Origin: Schlegelella aquatica
Lineage (GTDB): Bacteria > Pseudomonadota > Gammaproteobacteria > Burkholderiales > Burkholderiaceae_C
Direction: 5' to 3'
NCBI RefSeq assembly: GCF_026013905.1
Contig: NZ_CP110257.1
Location: 3,284,565-3,348,564 of the forward strand
Length of the DNA stretch: 64,000 bases
The notes beneath the pieces are model-generated. The model searched no databases. It was not told where the DNA came from and saw only the letters and a program-made list of their open reading frames with translations. Below, one piece after another: positions 1-10,481 of the stretch (its first letter is position 1; every line of letters starts with the position of its first letter). The position numbers and the translations under genes are program-made.

Positions 1-1407
1 CACGGGCGGCGGCTCTTTCACGAGGATGACGGTGCACGGCGCCTCGCGCGCCACGCGGAGGGGGACGGTGTCGATGAAGCGCTGCAACTGGAGCCCGTGG
101 GTGGCCGCCCCCAGGATGATCATGCTCACCTGGTTGCTCTGGGCGTAGCGCACCAGGGCCTGGGCGACGTCGTTCGATTCGAGCACGTGGTAGCTCGCCT
201 GGTGGCCGTGCAGGTCGAGCGGCGCGGCCCATTGGCGCAGGCGCGCCAGGTGGCGGCGATGGCGGCTGGTTTCGCTGCGGGCGTCGTCGGCGCTGCTGGC
301 CGATGACGGCGAGATCACGGTGACGCACGCGAGCCGCGCGCCGGGGCGGATGCCGAGCGAGCGCGCGACCGCCTGGCGCAGCGCGTAGAGCGTGGCGTCG
401 CTCACGTCACGGTGCGGCACCGCCACCATCACGATCGGCACCTCGGCCAGTTGCTGCGAGGGCAGCGGGCTGGGCTGGTAGTGCATGCCCGCGGCCTTGA
501 CCCACCGCCGCAGGTGCTCGCGCCAGCCCACCCCGCGGGTGCGCCGGCCGCGCTCGGTGAGCGTCACCTGATCGGGGTGGGCCAGGTCGAAGGCCAGGTG
601 CGCGGCGCTCGGGTAGCGGCGCTCGGCCTCGGCCTCCAGGCAACGCAAGATGACCTCCTGCAGCCATTCGGGCACGGCGGGGTTGTGCTGGCGCGGCGGC
701 GCGGGCGTCATCCACAGCCGCTGGCGCAGGCCCCCGCGCGTGACGGGCGCACCGAAGGGCAGCTCGCCGGTGGCCAGCTCGTAGAGCATCACACCGATCG
801 CGAAGATGTCGCTGCGCAAGTCGCCGCGCACGCCCACCACCTGCTCGGGCGCGATCCATGCGGGCGAGCCCACGGCCGTGCGCATCTCCTCGGCCAGCAG
901 GTCCGGGTAGTGGGCGTGGCACGAGAGGCCGAAGTCCAGCAACACCGCCGTGCGGTCGTCCTTGACCAGCACGTTGGCCGGTTTCAGATCGAGGTGGCAG
1001 ACGTTCTGCTGGTGCAGGCTGTGCGCGGCAAGCGCAGTGGCGGCGCCCAGACGCGCGATGGTGTCGGCATCGGGGCGTTCGGGGGCCTCGACCCAATGCT
1101 GCAACGTGCGGCCCGGCACGTACTCCATCACCAGGTACGGCAGGCGCAGCAGGTCGCCCGCCGCGACGAAGCGCGGCACGTGCGCTCCGGTGAGCGTCGG
1201 CAGGATCTGCAACTCGACCTCGAAGCTCACGATGTTCTCCGCGCCGTCGCCTTGCGTCATGCGCGGGATCTTCATCGCCATCGGAAAGCCCGGATCCGGC
1301 GCGCCGCTGGCGTATTCCACCGCGTAGATGTGGGCCATGCCGCCCACGTGGATGCACTGGCGGATGCGAAAGCCGTCGATCTCGGTGCCGGGTTCGAGGA
1401 GCTTCAT
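1..1407 (-). CDS. Serine/threonine protein kinase fused to a universal stress (UspA-like) domain, C-terminus cut by window edge
   Basis: The frame starts at ATG 1407 and stays open to base 1 (469 codons, no stop), so the extreme C-terminus is missing. Residues about 10-270 are a Hanks-type kinase: the VAIK-type lysine is K46 (MAMKIPR), the catalytic loop is HLDLKPAN with D140, K142 and N145, and the metal-binding DFG is D158 (LLDFGLS). A loop with GSPAWIAPEQ follows. Residues about 320-469 look like a UspA fold: a hydrophobic strand (VPIVMVAVP) after a linker, and a C-terminal IILGAATHG...APCTVILVKE segment. The usual UspA ATP-binding GS is replaced by DTV, so nucleotide binding there is doubtful. 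No membrane segment is visible, so it is probably cytoplasmic. Substrate unknown; the kinase call is firm. Confidence 0.85.
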   Translation of the reverse strand, partial: MKLLEPGTEIDGFRIRQCIHVGGMAHIYAVEYASGAPDPGFPMAMKIPRMTQGDGAENIVSFEVELQILPTLTGAHVPRFVAAGDLLRLPYLVMEYVPGRTLQHWVEAPERPDADTIARLGAATALAAHSLHQQNVCHLDLKPANVLVKDDRTAVLLDFGLSCHAHYPDLLAEEMRTAVGSPAWIAPEQVVGVRGDLRSDIFAIGVMLYELATGELPFGAPVTRGGLRQRLWMTPAPPRQHNPAVPEWLQEVILRCLEAEAERRYPSAAHLAFDLAHPDQVTLTERGRRTRGVGWREHLRRWVKAAGMHYQPSPLPSQQLAEVPIVMVAVPHRDVSDATLYALRQAVARSLGIRPGARLACVTVISPSSASSADDARSETSRHRRHLARLRQWAAPLDLHGHQASYHVLESNDVAQALVRYAQSNQVSMIILGAATHGLQLQRFIDTVPLRVAREAPCTVILVKEPPPV

Positions 1408-1528
1408 CTAGAGGGGCCTCGCAGGGGCTCGCGGGGGACGACTGCGCGCGGCGCTTGCCAAGGCGGGCCGTTGCCCAAGCAAGCCGTGGCGGGCGCGGCG
1501 GCTCCCGCCACCACGGGCGGGCTGCCGC

Positions 1529-2290
1529 TCACCGGCCACGCTCCAGCCGCTCGGCGTCGAACTCGGGCAGGCCCGCCGCGCGGATGGCCGCCGCCGCGGC
1601 GGGCACGTCGTATTCGACGCGGTGGAAGGTGATCTGCGCGGCCGCGTCGTCGTAGATCGCGTACATCGCGCGCGCATCGCCGTCGCGCGGCTGGCCCACC
1701 GAGCCCACGATGGCGAGCCACTGCCGGTGCGGGGGCACCGGGATCGGCACGCCCGGCTGCGGCGCAAAGCGCATCAGCTTGGCCGTGGGCGTGAGGTAGT
1801 ACAGCGCCTGCTCGTGCACATGGCCGCTGAACACATAGCGGATCGCCCCGTCTTGCTGCGCGGCGGCCGAGAGGCTGCGCTCGGCGGCGCTCGCGTCCTC
1901 GATGTAGTGCCAACGCTCGGGGCCGTCGGCACTGGCGTGCACCAGCAGCACCTCGGGCGACAGGTGCGCCACGAGCGGCAGCGAGCGCAAGAAGTCGCGA
2001 TGAGCCGGCGACAGCTGCGCGTGCGTCCACACCGCGCTTTGCTCGCCGCGCTGGCGCGGCACGGCCGGCGGGTCCAGCGCCAGCGCATCGTGGTTGCCCA
2101 ACACCGCCAGCGCACCCTCGTGCGCCACCAGACCCATCACGCGGTCCAACACCGCGATCGGCTCGCCCCCATAGCCGACCAGATCCCCCAACAGCGCAAA
2201 GCGCCCCACCCCCTGCGCCCGCGCATGGGCGAGACACGCCTCCAGCGCCGGCCGGTTGGCATGGACGTCGGACAGCACGGCGGTCTTCAT
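1529..2290 (-). CDS. Metallophosphoesterase (calcineurin-like fold)
   Basis: 253 aa starting MKTAVLSDVHANRPALE, which carries the D-x-H metal motif of calcineurin-like phosphoesterases. GDLVGYGGEP (about 34-43) and LGNHD (about 65-69) supply the other metal ligands, and a later SGHVHEQ gives the C-terminal GHxH motif. The set matches the small two-metal phosphodiesterase/phosphatase class (YfcE- or ApaH-related proteins), a cytosolic enzyme. The true substrate cannot be read from sequence. It lies 121 bp downstream of the kinase-USP gene on the same strand; a link between kinase and phosphatase is possible but not shown. Confidence 0.8.
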   Translation of the reverse strand: MKTAVLSDVHANRPALEACLAHARAQGVGRFALLGDLVGYGGEPIAVLDRVMGLVAHEGALAVLGNHDALALDPPAVPRQRGEQSAVWTHAQLSPAHRDFLRSLPLVAHLSPEVLLVHASADGPERWHYIEDASAAERSLSAAAQQDGAIRYVFSGHVHEQALYYLTPTAKLMRFAPQPGVPIPVPPHRQWLAIVGSVGQPRDGDARAMYAIYDDAAAQITFHRVEYDVPAAAAAIRAAGLPEFDAERLERGR

Positions 2291-2440
2291 CGTGAGCCGA
2301 TCATGACGCGCCAGGCTGAGGCGAGGCTTGCAAGAGGGCGGCGGTCGCTCGGTAGAAACCCGAACGGGTGTGGCGCTGAAACGCGGGGCGTCGTGCCGCT
2401 CGTGAGGGCATGGCGCCGCGAACGGCAGGCCACGCCGGCT

Positions 2441-3976
<1,536 letters not shown>

Positions 3977-4024
3977 GGCGGGTGCGATGGAAAGCTGCCG
4001 CAACGATACCAAGCGGCGCGCCGC

Positions 4025-4819
4025 TCACCGGCCTTGGAAGGTCGGCACGCACTTGCCGAGGAAGGCCTCGATGCCCTCGCGGTGGTCGGCGCTCGCGGCA
4101 TAGGCGAAGTGCTCGCGGCGCTCGCCCTCGTCGGGCAGGCGCCCTTGGGCGAGCAGGCGCAAGGTGCGCTTGTTGGCCCGTGCGGCGAGCGGCGCGAGCG
4201 CGGCGATGCGCGCCGCCGTGGCGTCGGCCTCGCGCGCCACCTCGGCGTCGGGCACCACCCGGTGTACGAGGCCGCGCGCGAGCGCCGTGGGGGCATCGAG
4301 CAGGCGCGCTTCGAGCAGCAGCTCGGCCGCGGTGGCCAGGCCCGCCACGCGGGCGACGACGGCCAGCTCGTCCGGCGCCATCGGAAAGCCCAGGCGGGCG
4401 ATGGGCGCGCCGAAGCGGGCCGACGCGCCCGCGATGCGCAGGTCGCAGCAGGCCGCGATCTCCAAGCCGCCGCCGACGCAGGCGCCCTCGATCTGCGCGA
4501 CGATCGGCACGTCGCACGCGAGCATCGCGTGCAGCGCCGGGGCGATCAGCCCCTCGTGGTACTCGCGCAGGGCCGCCTCGTCGAAACGGAAGGACGGGAA
4601 CTCTTCGATGTCGGCTCCGGCGGCGAAGCTGCCGCCCTCCCCGCGCACCAGCACGCACCGCAGCGACGGTTCGCGCTCGGCCCAGCCCTCGAACGTCTCG
4701 CGCAGCGCGCGCCACATCGCGCGGCTGATCGCGTTGAGTTTGTCCGGTTGCGAGAGCGTGACGCACGCGACGTGCGCCAAAGCGGGATGCGGGTGGACGA
4801 CGATGCCGGCAGGGCTCAT
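4025..4819 (-). CDS. Enoyl-CoA hydratase/isomerase family protein
   Basis: 264 aa crotonase-fold protein. The N-terminal part has the acyl-CoA pocket pattern SFAAGADIEEFPSF, and IEGACVGGGLEIAACCDLRIA forms the oxyanion hole (GGG-E). The catalytic glutamate equivalent falls in GAPIARLGFPMAPDE. The usual family length is about 260 aa, so it is complete. It is probably co-transcribed with the downstream acyl-CoA synthetase. The precise reaction (hydratase versus isomerase or decarboxylase) cannot be assigned from motifs alone. Confidence 0.82.
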   Translation of the reverse strand: MSPAGIVVHPHPALAHVACVTLSQPDKLNAISRAMWRALRETFEGWAEREPSLRCVLVRGEGGSFAAGADIEEFPSFRFDEAALREYHEGLIAPALHAMLACDVPIVAQIEGACVGGGLEIAACCDLRIAGASARFGAPIARLGFPMAPDELAVVARVAGLATAAELLLEARLLDAPTALARGLVHRVVPDAEVAREADATAARIAALAPLAARANKRTLRLLAQGRLPDEGERREHFAYAASADHREGIEAFLGKCVPTFQGR

Positions 4820-4897
4820 CGGTAAGGGCTCATGCGAGGGTTCGTGTGTGGATTCGTGCGAGGGCTCGTGGGCCTGGGGCGACCGCGGGGGCGGCCT

Positions 4898-5921
4898 TCA
4901 ATCGAGCTTGGCACCCGAGGTCTTGGCCACCTCGGCCCAACGCTTGGTCTCGGCCGCGACGAACCGGGCGAAGTCCTCCCCGTAGAGCTGCGGCGTCTCG
5001 GAGCCGAGCTGCGTCCAAGCGTCTTTGAGTTCGGGGGAGTTGAGCGCGGTGCGCAGCTCCGCCGTCATGCGATCGACGATCTCGCGCGGCGTGCCCTTGG
5101 GCGCCCACAGGCCATACCACGTGGACACCTGGTACGTCGGCACCCCGCCCTCGCCGGCCGTCGGCACGTTGGGAAAGCCCGGCGCGCGCTTGTCCGAAGC
5201 CACGGCGATCGCGCGGATGCGGCCGGCCTTGATGTGCTGGGCCGACGAGCCCAGGCCGTCGAACATCAGATCGACCTGACCGGCGATGAGGTCCTGCAGC
5301 GCCGGGCCCGCGCCGCGGTACGGGATGTGCGTGATGAAGGTGCGCGTCTGCATCTTGAACAGCTCGCCCGCCAAGTGGTGCGAGGTGCCGTTGCCGGCCG
5401 AGCCGTAGTTGTACTTGCCAGGATTCTTGCGCAGCAGCTGCAAGAGACCCGCCAGGTCGGTGGCCGCCACCTTCTGCGGGTTGACGACGATCACCTGCGG
5501 CACGCTGGCGACCAACCCCACCGGGATGAAGTCGGTCTCGAGGTGGTAGTCGAGCCGGGCGTACATGGCCGGTGCAATGGCGTGATGCACCGCGCCCATG
5601 AACCAGGTGTAGCCGTCCGGCGCCGAGCGCGCCGCCAGGCCTGCGCCCAGCGTGCCGCCCGCCCCGCCCTTGTTGTCGATGAGGACCTGCCGCCCGAGCT
5701 GCTTGGTGAGCTGGGCGGCCAGCGGCCGCGCGAAAGCGTCTGTGCCGCCCCCGGCGGGAAAGGGCACGATCACCGTGAGGGGTTTGGCCGGCCAGGAGGC
5801 GCCCTGCCCTTGCGCCAGGGCCACCGACGAGGGGCCGAGGGTGGTCAGGGCCGCGAAGGCGGCGAGGCGCACCAGGCAGGCGCGGGGGGGGGGCGGCGGG
5901 CAGGCGTGGGCAGCGGGGCAT
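4898..5921 (-). CDS. Bug/TctC-family periplasmic binding protein with a C10-tract frameshift in the signal peptide
   Basis: The mature part is intact (about 320 aa): KPLTVIVPFPAGGGTDAFAR, the IDNKGGAGGTLGA motif, YNYGSAGNGTSHHLAGELF, and the C-terminal Bug pattern. The only good start is ATG 5921, preceded by CGAGGAGCCGCC (a strong ribosome site), which reads MPRCPRLPAAPPP and then enters the wrong frame. Bases 5884-5893 are ten G on the plus strand (C10 in the mRNA). Removing one C would join the start to RACLVRLAAFAALTTL...VALAQ, a complete Sec signal peptide. As written, expression needs slippage or the weak internal GTG at 5872. The family binds small carboxylates for TctAB-type or orphan uptake; no tctAB lies nearby. 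This may be phase variation or a base-calling error. Confidence 0.75.
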
Positions 5922-6091
5922 GGCGGCTCCTCGTTCGGGGCGCAGGGGCGACGGGGCAGGCTACCACCCGCCCAGGGGGAGCCGGCTCCGGGGAATCCCA
6001 TGTGCCCGCGGACCGCGGGCGCCGGAACGGCAGTTGCTGCGCCTGCGCTGTGACCCGCTGCGTTTCGCGGGGACGTCGAAAGGAGACTGCA

Positions 6092-6592
6092 ATGACTGCC
6101 GTATCGGAAGTGATGACCCGTGGCGTGCGCACGATGACGCCGAACGACACCGTGATGATGGCCGCGCAGGCGATGGACGAGCTCAACGTCGGTGCGATCC
6201 CGGTGTGCCAGGGCGACCAGATCGTGGGCATCGTCACCGACCGCGACATCGTGGTGCGGGGCGTGGCGCAGGGCTGCGCGCCCGACTCGACCAAGCTCGA
6301 AGACGTGATGAGCACCGACGTGCGCTGCTGCCGCGAGAACCAGTCGCTCGAGGAAGTGCTCGAAGAGATGCGCGGGGTCCAGGTGCGGCGCATGCCCGTC
6401 GTGGACGACGAGGGCCACGTCGTGGGCATCCTGTCGCTGGGCGACGTGGCGGTCAAGGCCGGCGAGGAGTGCGCAGGCGAGGCGCTGGCCGACATCTCCG
6501 AGCCCGCCGAGCCCGATCGCTCCAACATGAGCCAGGCCAGCGGCCCCGCAGGCGGCGGCTCGGCCTCGGGACAGGCCAGCCGCATGCACTGA
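6092..6592 (+). CDS. Tandem CBS-domain protein
   Basis: 166 aa, chosen from ATG 6092 because AAGGAGA sits 6-8 bases upstream; the long upstream open frame has no coding signal. Residues 1-60 form CBS1 (VSEVMTRGVRTMTPNDTVMMAAQAM...IVGIVTDRDIVVR) and about 72-130 CBS2 (LEDVMSTDVRCCRENQSLEEVLEEM...VVGILSLGDVAVK). The C-terminal 35 residues are low-complexity Ser/Gly. Stand-alone CBS pairs bind adenine nucleotides and often act in energy or stress sensing. It is followed by small stress-type genes, but no partner is evident. Confidence 0.85.
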   Translation: MTAVSEVMTRGVRTMTPNDTVMMAAQAMDELNVGAIPVCQGDQIVGIVTDRDIVVRGVAQGCAPDSTKLEDVMSTDVRCCRENQSLEEVLEEMRGVQVRRMPVVDDEGHVVGILSLGDVAVKAGEECAGEALADISEPAEPDRSNMSQASGPAGGGSASGQASRMH

Positions 6593-6862
6593 CGCTGACG
6601 GGCCGCCTCACTTGCCGAAAGGGCCGCGAGCGGGTCGTCATCGACCCCGCCAGCGGCTCGCACTGCACCCATCGGCTGGCCCCGAGCGCGTCGGGCCGGT
6701 CCGCCTCCACCGTCGCGGCGTCGAAGCCGCGCTCCACGAGGAGGCGCCGGGTGATCTCCGCGCAGCGCGATGCCCGGTGCCCCGCACCGGCTTGCAGTGG
6801 CGCGAAGGACGTGGAACGCTGCTTGCCGGGCTGGATCGAGACGAGACAGGCCGGGAGACGCA

Positions 6863-7192
6863 ATGCAGACGGTGCTCAGGACGTTCGAGGCCTACGCCCA
6901 CGCGCAGCAGGCGCGCGAGGCGCTGTTGGGGGCCGGCTTCGCACCGGAGGCGGTGCGTCTGGAGTCGATCGACGACGAGGCCGGCCCGGTGGAAGGCAAC
7001 TTCGTGATCGGCAACGGCCGCGGCGTGACCGACGAGAGTCCCGCCCAGCCGGACTACTGCAGCAACTTCGAGCGCACGGTCGAGCGAGGCGTGCACCTGC
7101 TCGTCATCGCCGTACAAGACGACGCCCAGCGCCGCCGGGTGGATGAACTCGTCAGCCCCCTGGGCGGCGTGGACCCCCAGGCGGCCGGCTGA
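6863..7192 (+). CDS. Small hypothetical protein, stress-type
   Basis: 109 aa, start chosen at ATG 6863 after CCGGGAGACGCA. The sequence MQTVLRTFEAYAHAQQAREALLGAGFAPEAVRLESIDDEAG has the alternating pattern of the short ferredoxin-like proteins that bacteria encode beside general-stress genes. The rest contains GVHLLVIAVQDDAQRRRVDELV. No signal peptide or metal motif is visible. Function unknown. It lies between the CBS-domain gene and another small gene on the same strand. The 270 bp before it show no gene. Confidence 0.6.
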   Translation: MQTVLRTFEAYAHAQQAREALLGAGFAPEAVRLESIDDEAGPVEGNFVIGNGRGVTDESPAQPDYCSNFERTVERGVHLLVIAVQDDAQRRRVDELVSPLGGVDPQAAG

Positions 7193-7244
7193 AGGGCGCC
7201 CCTACTCCGCGCCCCTACTCCACCCCTCAGTCAAGGACCGACCC

Positions 7245-7505
7245 ATGCACGAACGCGAACCGAAGCCCAAGAGCGAACCCGACATCCGCGAGATCTACGC
7301 GCAGCTCAAGCGCGGCGTGGGCCATGAGCACGTGACCGACGCGAACGCCGGTGAACTGATCGCCATGGCCCGGGAGTACGGCGACACCGACATCGAGACG
7401 CTGCTGCGCGAATGGCTGGCGCCGTGCAGCCCGCATTCCGGCAAGATGCCCAGCACCATCGCCCCGACGCCGGGCTTCAACCGCGAGCAGGTGAAGCACC
7501 GCTGA
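7245..7505 (+). CDS. Small hypothetical protein
   Basis: 86 aa with a charged N-terminus (MHEREPKPKSEPDIREIYAQLKRGVG). It is probably a soluble helical protein; the single C-S-P-H segment (APCSPHSGKMP) is not a recognised metal motif. It follows the previous small gene by 52 bp and is likely in the same transcript. I do not recognise the family. Confidence 0.55.
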   Translation: MHEREPKPKSEPDIREIYAQLKRGVGHEHVTDANAGELIAMAREYGDTDIETLLREWLAPCSPHSGKMPSTIAPTPGFNREQVKHR

Positions 7506-7636
7506 GCCCGCAACGAGAGGGCCCCTGCCGCCCGCGGCGGCTCCGCCCGCAGTCCCTCAGCCGAGGGTTCGCGCCAGGCCGCCTTGCCCGGCCCCGGCTT
7601 CTGCCTGCCTGCGGGCGCGCCGGCTCGACCGCTCGA

Positions 7637-7831
7637 TCAGGTGCGCTTCATCGGGCAGGTATTGAGGCCCAGCATCGAGTAGAGGGGGCAAGTGCCGACC
7701 GCCCCGGTGACGAGCGGCACCAGGCCGATGTAGCCCCAGGCACCGATGGCACCGAAGACGGCGGCCAGCACCAGCGCCAGGCCCACCACGATACGCAGCA
7801 CGCGGTCGACACCGCCGACATTGGTTTTCAT
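7637..7831 (-). CDS. DUF2892 (YgaP-type) small inner-membrane protein
   Basis: 64 aa, the normal size for this family. MKTNVGGVDRVLRIVVGLALVLAAVFG matches the DUF2892 signature (short N-terminus with N-x-G-x-x-D-R-x-x-R followed by a membrane helix). The second helix is YIGLVPLVTGAVGTCPLYSMLG, and it ends in the typical NTCPMK. Members are two-helix inner-membrane proteins, sometimes fused to rhodanese domains; the function is poorly defined. It is divergent from the flanking plus-strand genes. Confidence 0.8.
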   Translation of the reverse strand: MKTNVGGVDRVLRIVVGLALVLAAVFGAIGAWGYIGLVPLVTGAVGTCPLYSMLGLNTCPMKRT

Positions 7832-8045
7832 CTGCTTCGCTCCTCAACAGGACGTTGGCCGTCACCGGCGCGGTTCTTTGCAGGCGCGGCGGCCCAGACA
7901 AGGGCGTGGCGCAGCACCGGGCGTCGGGGGAAGTGTCGCAGACCTGGGCCGCGTTGTCTTGACGAACGTCACGTGCATCACGCGCCCAGGCGCGTCGGGC
8001 TCTGTCTGACTGACGAGGCATGGCACTTGCTCTACGGTCGGGGCC

Positions 8046-8918
8046 ATGTCGCCTGCACCTCTGTCTGTTTCCGAGCTGCCTTTGCTGACGCCCGACGCGG
8101 CGCTCTTCCTCGATTTCGACGGCACCCTCGCCGATCTGGCCCCGCGGCCCGACGCGGTGCGGGTACCGCCTTCGCTGATCCACACGCTGCAGCGCTTGCA
8201 GCAAGCGCTGCACGGCGCGGTGGCCGTCGTCTCGGGCCGACCGCTGGAGCAGCTCGACGAGCTGCTGCGCCCGCTGCGCCTGCCCTCGGCCGGAGTGCAC
8301 GGCGTGGAGCGCCGCAGCGCCGACGGCTACGTGCAGCGCCTGGCGGCCCCCGCGCTGGACCGCGTGATCGAGGCGGCGCAGGCGCTTTGTGCCCGTCTGC
8401 CGGGGCTGCTGGTGGAGCGCAAGCACGGGGCCGTGGCCCTGCACTACCGGCAGGCGCCCGAGTTGAGGCCGTACTGCGAGGCGGCCTTGCGCGCGGCGCT
8501 GGAAGACGCGCCCGGGCTGACCTTGCTGCACGGCAAGATGGTGTATGAGGTCAAGCCCGCCGTGGCCAACAAGGGGCACGCGATCCAGGCCTTCCTGCGC
8601 GAGCCTCCGTTCCGGGGCCGCCGCGCGCTGTTCGCAGGCGACGACGTCACCGATGAAGACGGCTTCGCCGCGGTGCAGTCCGAAGGCGGCACCGCGATCA
8701 AGGTGGGGGACGGCCCGAGTTGCGCGCGCTGGCGTCTCGGCGATCCGCAGGCACTGCGCGAATGGCTCGCGCAGTGCGCGCACGCGTTGGACGCGGCCCC
8801 CGTGAACGGGAACCGGCCGGCCGCGGCGCCGGGCGAGGCTGCGGCGGGCACGTCCCGAGAAGCGGGCCCCGAGGCCGCGAGGGCGGTGCGGGCGGCCGCC
8901 CTGCCCGGAGGGGCATGA
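8046..8918 (+). CDS. otsB: Trehalose-6-phosphate phosphatase
   Basis: 290 aa HAD-superfamily protein: motif I FLDFDGTLADLAP (nucleophile and acid Asp), VAVVSGRPLEQL with the T6PP-type cap start, SAGVHGVERR, motif III around KHGAVALHYR and the lysine of VKPAVANKGHAI, and motif IV FAGDDVTDEDGF. It removes phosphate from trehalose-6-phosphate in the cytosol. The last ~35 residues are an Ala/Gly-rich tail beyond the domain. It is followed 119 bp later by otsA on the same strand, the usual pair for osmoprotective trehalose synthesis. Confidence 0.92.
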   Translation: MSPAPLSVSELPLLTPDAALFLDFDGTLADLAPRPDAVRVPPSLIHTLQRLQQALHGAVAVVSGRPLEQLDELLRPLRLPSAGVHGVERRSADGYVQRLAAPALDRVIEAAQALCARLPGLLVERKHGAVALHYRQAPELRPYCEAALRAALEDAPGLTLLHGKMVYEVKPAVANKGHAIQAFLREPPFRGRRALFAGDDVTDEDGFAAVQSEGGTAIKVGDGPSCARWRLGDPQALREWLAQCAHALDAAPVNGNRPAAAPGEAAAGTSREAGPEAARAVRAAALPGGA

Positions 8919-9037
8919 AACGGCTCCAGAGCCCTCTCGCGCCCCCGCCTCGGCGGCGCGGCGGCGCCTCTGCCCCGGGGCGCGCCCGGCCCACTGGGTC
9001 GGTAGGCCCCACGTAGGCCCTATCAAGGAGGATGCAG

Positions 9038-10447
9038 ATGGCACGAGTGGTCGCCGTATCGAACCGCGTGGCCGACCCGCGCAAAGCCGCCGCCGGCGGA
9101 CTCGCCGTGGCGCTGGGCGAAACGCTCAACGCCACCGGGGGGCTGTGGATGGGCTGGAGCGGCAAGATCGTCGAGGGCGCCGAGGGCGGACGTCCCGGCG
9201 AAGGCGAGCTGAAGGTCCAGCAGGCGGGCAACGTCACCCTGGCGACGCTGGACCTCAGCCGCGAGGATCACGACACCTACTACCTCGGCTACGCCAATCG
9301 CGTGCTGTGGCCGGTGTTCCACTACCGGCTCGATCTGGCCGACTTCAACACCGCGTACCTCGCCGGCTACCGGCGCGTGAACCAGCTCTTTGCGCGCCAG
9401 CTGCTGCCGCTGCTCAAGCCCGACGACTTGGTGTGGGTCCACGACTACCACCTGATTCCGCTTGCGGCCGAGTTGCGCAAGCTGGGTTGCAACAACCGCA
9501 TCGGCTTCTTCCTGCACATCCCGCTGCCGCCGCCGCTGATCCTGGCCGCACTGCCAGGGCATGAGTGGCTCGTCGGCGCGCTCTTCGCCTACGACGTCGT
9601 GGGCTTCCAGAGCGAGGCCGACGCGCAGCACTTCAGCCGCTACGTGCAAAGCGAGGCCCACGCCGAGGTGGTGGGCCCCGACCTCTACCGCGCCTTCGGG
9701 CGCACGGTGCTGGCCCGCTCCTTTCCCATCGGCATCGACGTGGACGAGTTCGCCGCGCTCACGCACGGCAAGGAGGCTCGCGAGACGTACGAGACGATGC
9801 GCGAGCAGTACTCCAAGCGCCAGCTGCTGGTGGGCATCGACCGGCTCGACTACTCCAAGGGCCTGCCCCACCGCATACGCGCCTTCCAGGAGTTGCTCGC
9901 CTCCTACCCCGAGAGCCGCCGCAGCGCCACGCTCATCCAGATCGCCTCGCCCACGCGCGAGGACGTGGACGCCTACATGGACATCCGACGCGAGCTGGAG
10001 CATCTGTGCGGGCAGATCAACGGCGACTACGGCGAGCTCGACTGGATGCCGGTGCGCTACATCCACCGCACGCTCGCGCGCAAGCGTCTGCCGGGGCTGT
10101 GCCGGGCCGCGCGCGTGGCGCTCGTCACGCCGCTGCGCGACGGCATGAACCTCGTCGCCAAGGAGTACATCGCCGCGCAGGACCCGGGCGACCCGGGAGT
10201 ACTCGTGCTCTCGCGCTTCGCGGGCGCGGCCGAGCAGTTGCGCGAGGCGCTGCTGGTCAATCCCTACGACACCCAGGGCACTGCGCGGGCCATCCATCAG
10301 GCACTCAACATGCCCTTGGAGGAGCGACAGGCACGGCACCAGGCGCTGCTGCACCGTATCCGCACGCACGACGTGCACTGGTGGCGCCGCAGCTTCCTGG
10401 AAGCGCTCGAACACGTGGATGCGGCCGCACGTCAACGGGCCGCCTGA
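9038..10447 (+). CDS. otsA: Trehalose-6-phosphate synthase (UDP-glucose dependent)
   Basis: 469 aa GT20 enzyme. I prefer ATG 9038 over ATG 9032 because AAGGAGG (9025-9031) is then 6 bases away. Signature stretches: [22 protein letters not shown] (donor/acceptor loop), [51 protein letters not shown] (with the R and K that bind UDP-glucose), and [17 protein letters not shown]. It joins UDP-glucose and glucose-6-phosphate. Coupled to otsB upstream and to an MscS channel 34 bp downstream, an osmotic-stress grouping. Confidence 0.95.
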   Translation: MARVVAVSNRVADPRKAAAGGLAVALGETLNATGGLWMGWSGKIVEGAEGGRPGEGELKVQQAGNVTLATLDLSREDHDTYYLGYANRVLWPVFHYRLDLADFNTAYLAGYRRVNQLFARQLLPLLKPDDLVWVHDYHLIPLAAELRKLGCNNRIGFFLHIPLPPPLILAALPGHEWLVGALFAYDVVGFQSEADAQHFSRYVQSEAHAEVVGPDLYRAFGRTVLARSFPIGIDVDEFAALTHGKEARETYETMREQYSKRQLLVGIDRLDYSKGLPHRIRAFQELLASYPESRRSATLIQIASPTREDVDAYMDIRRELEHLCGQINGDYGELDWMPVRYIHRTLARKRLPGLCRAARVALVTPLRDGMNLVAKEYIAAQDPGDPGVLVLSRFAGAAEQLREALLVNPYDTQGTARAIHQALNMPLEERQARHQALLHRIRTHDVHWWRRSFLEALEHVDAAARQRAA

Positions 10448-10481
10448 CTCGCAACGACCCGCTCGAAGGCGGGCCTTCTGC

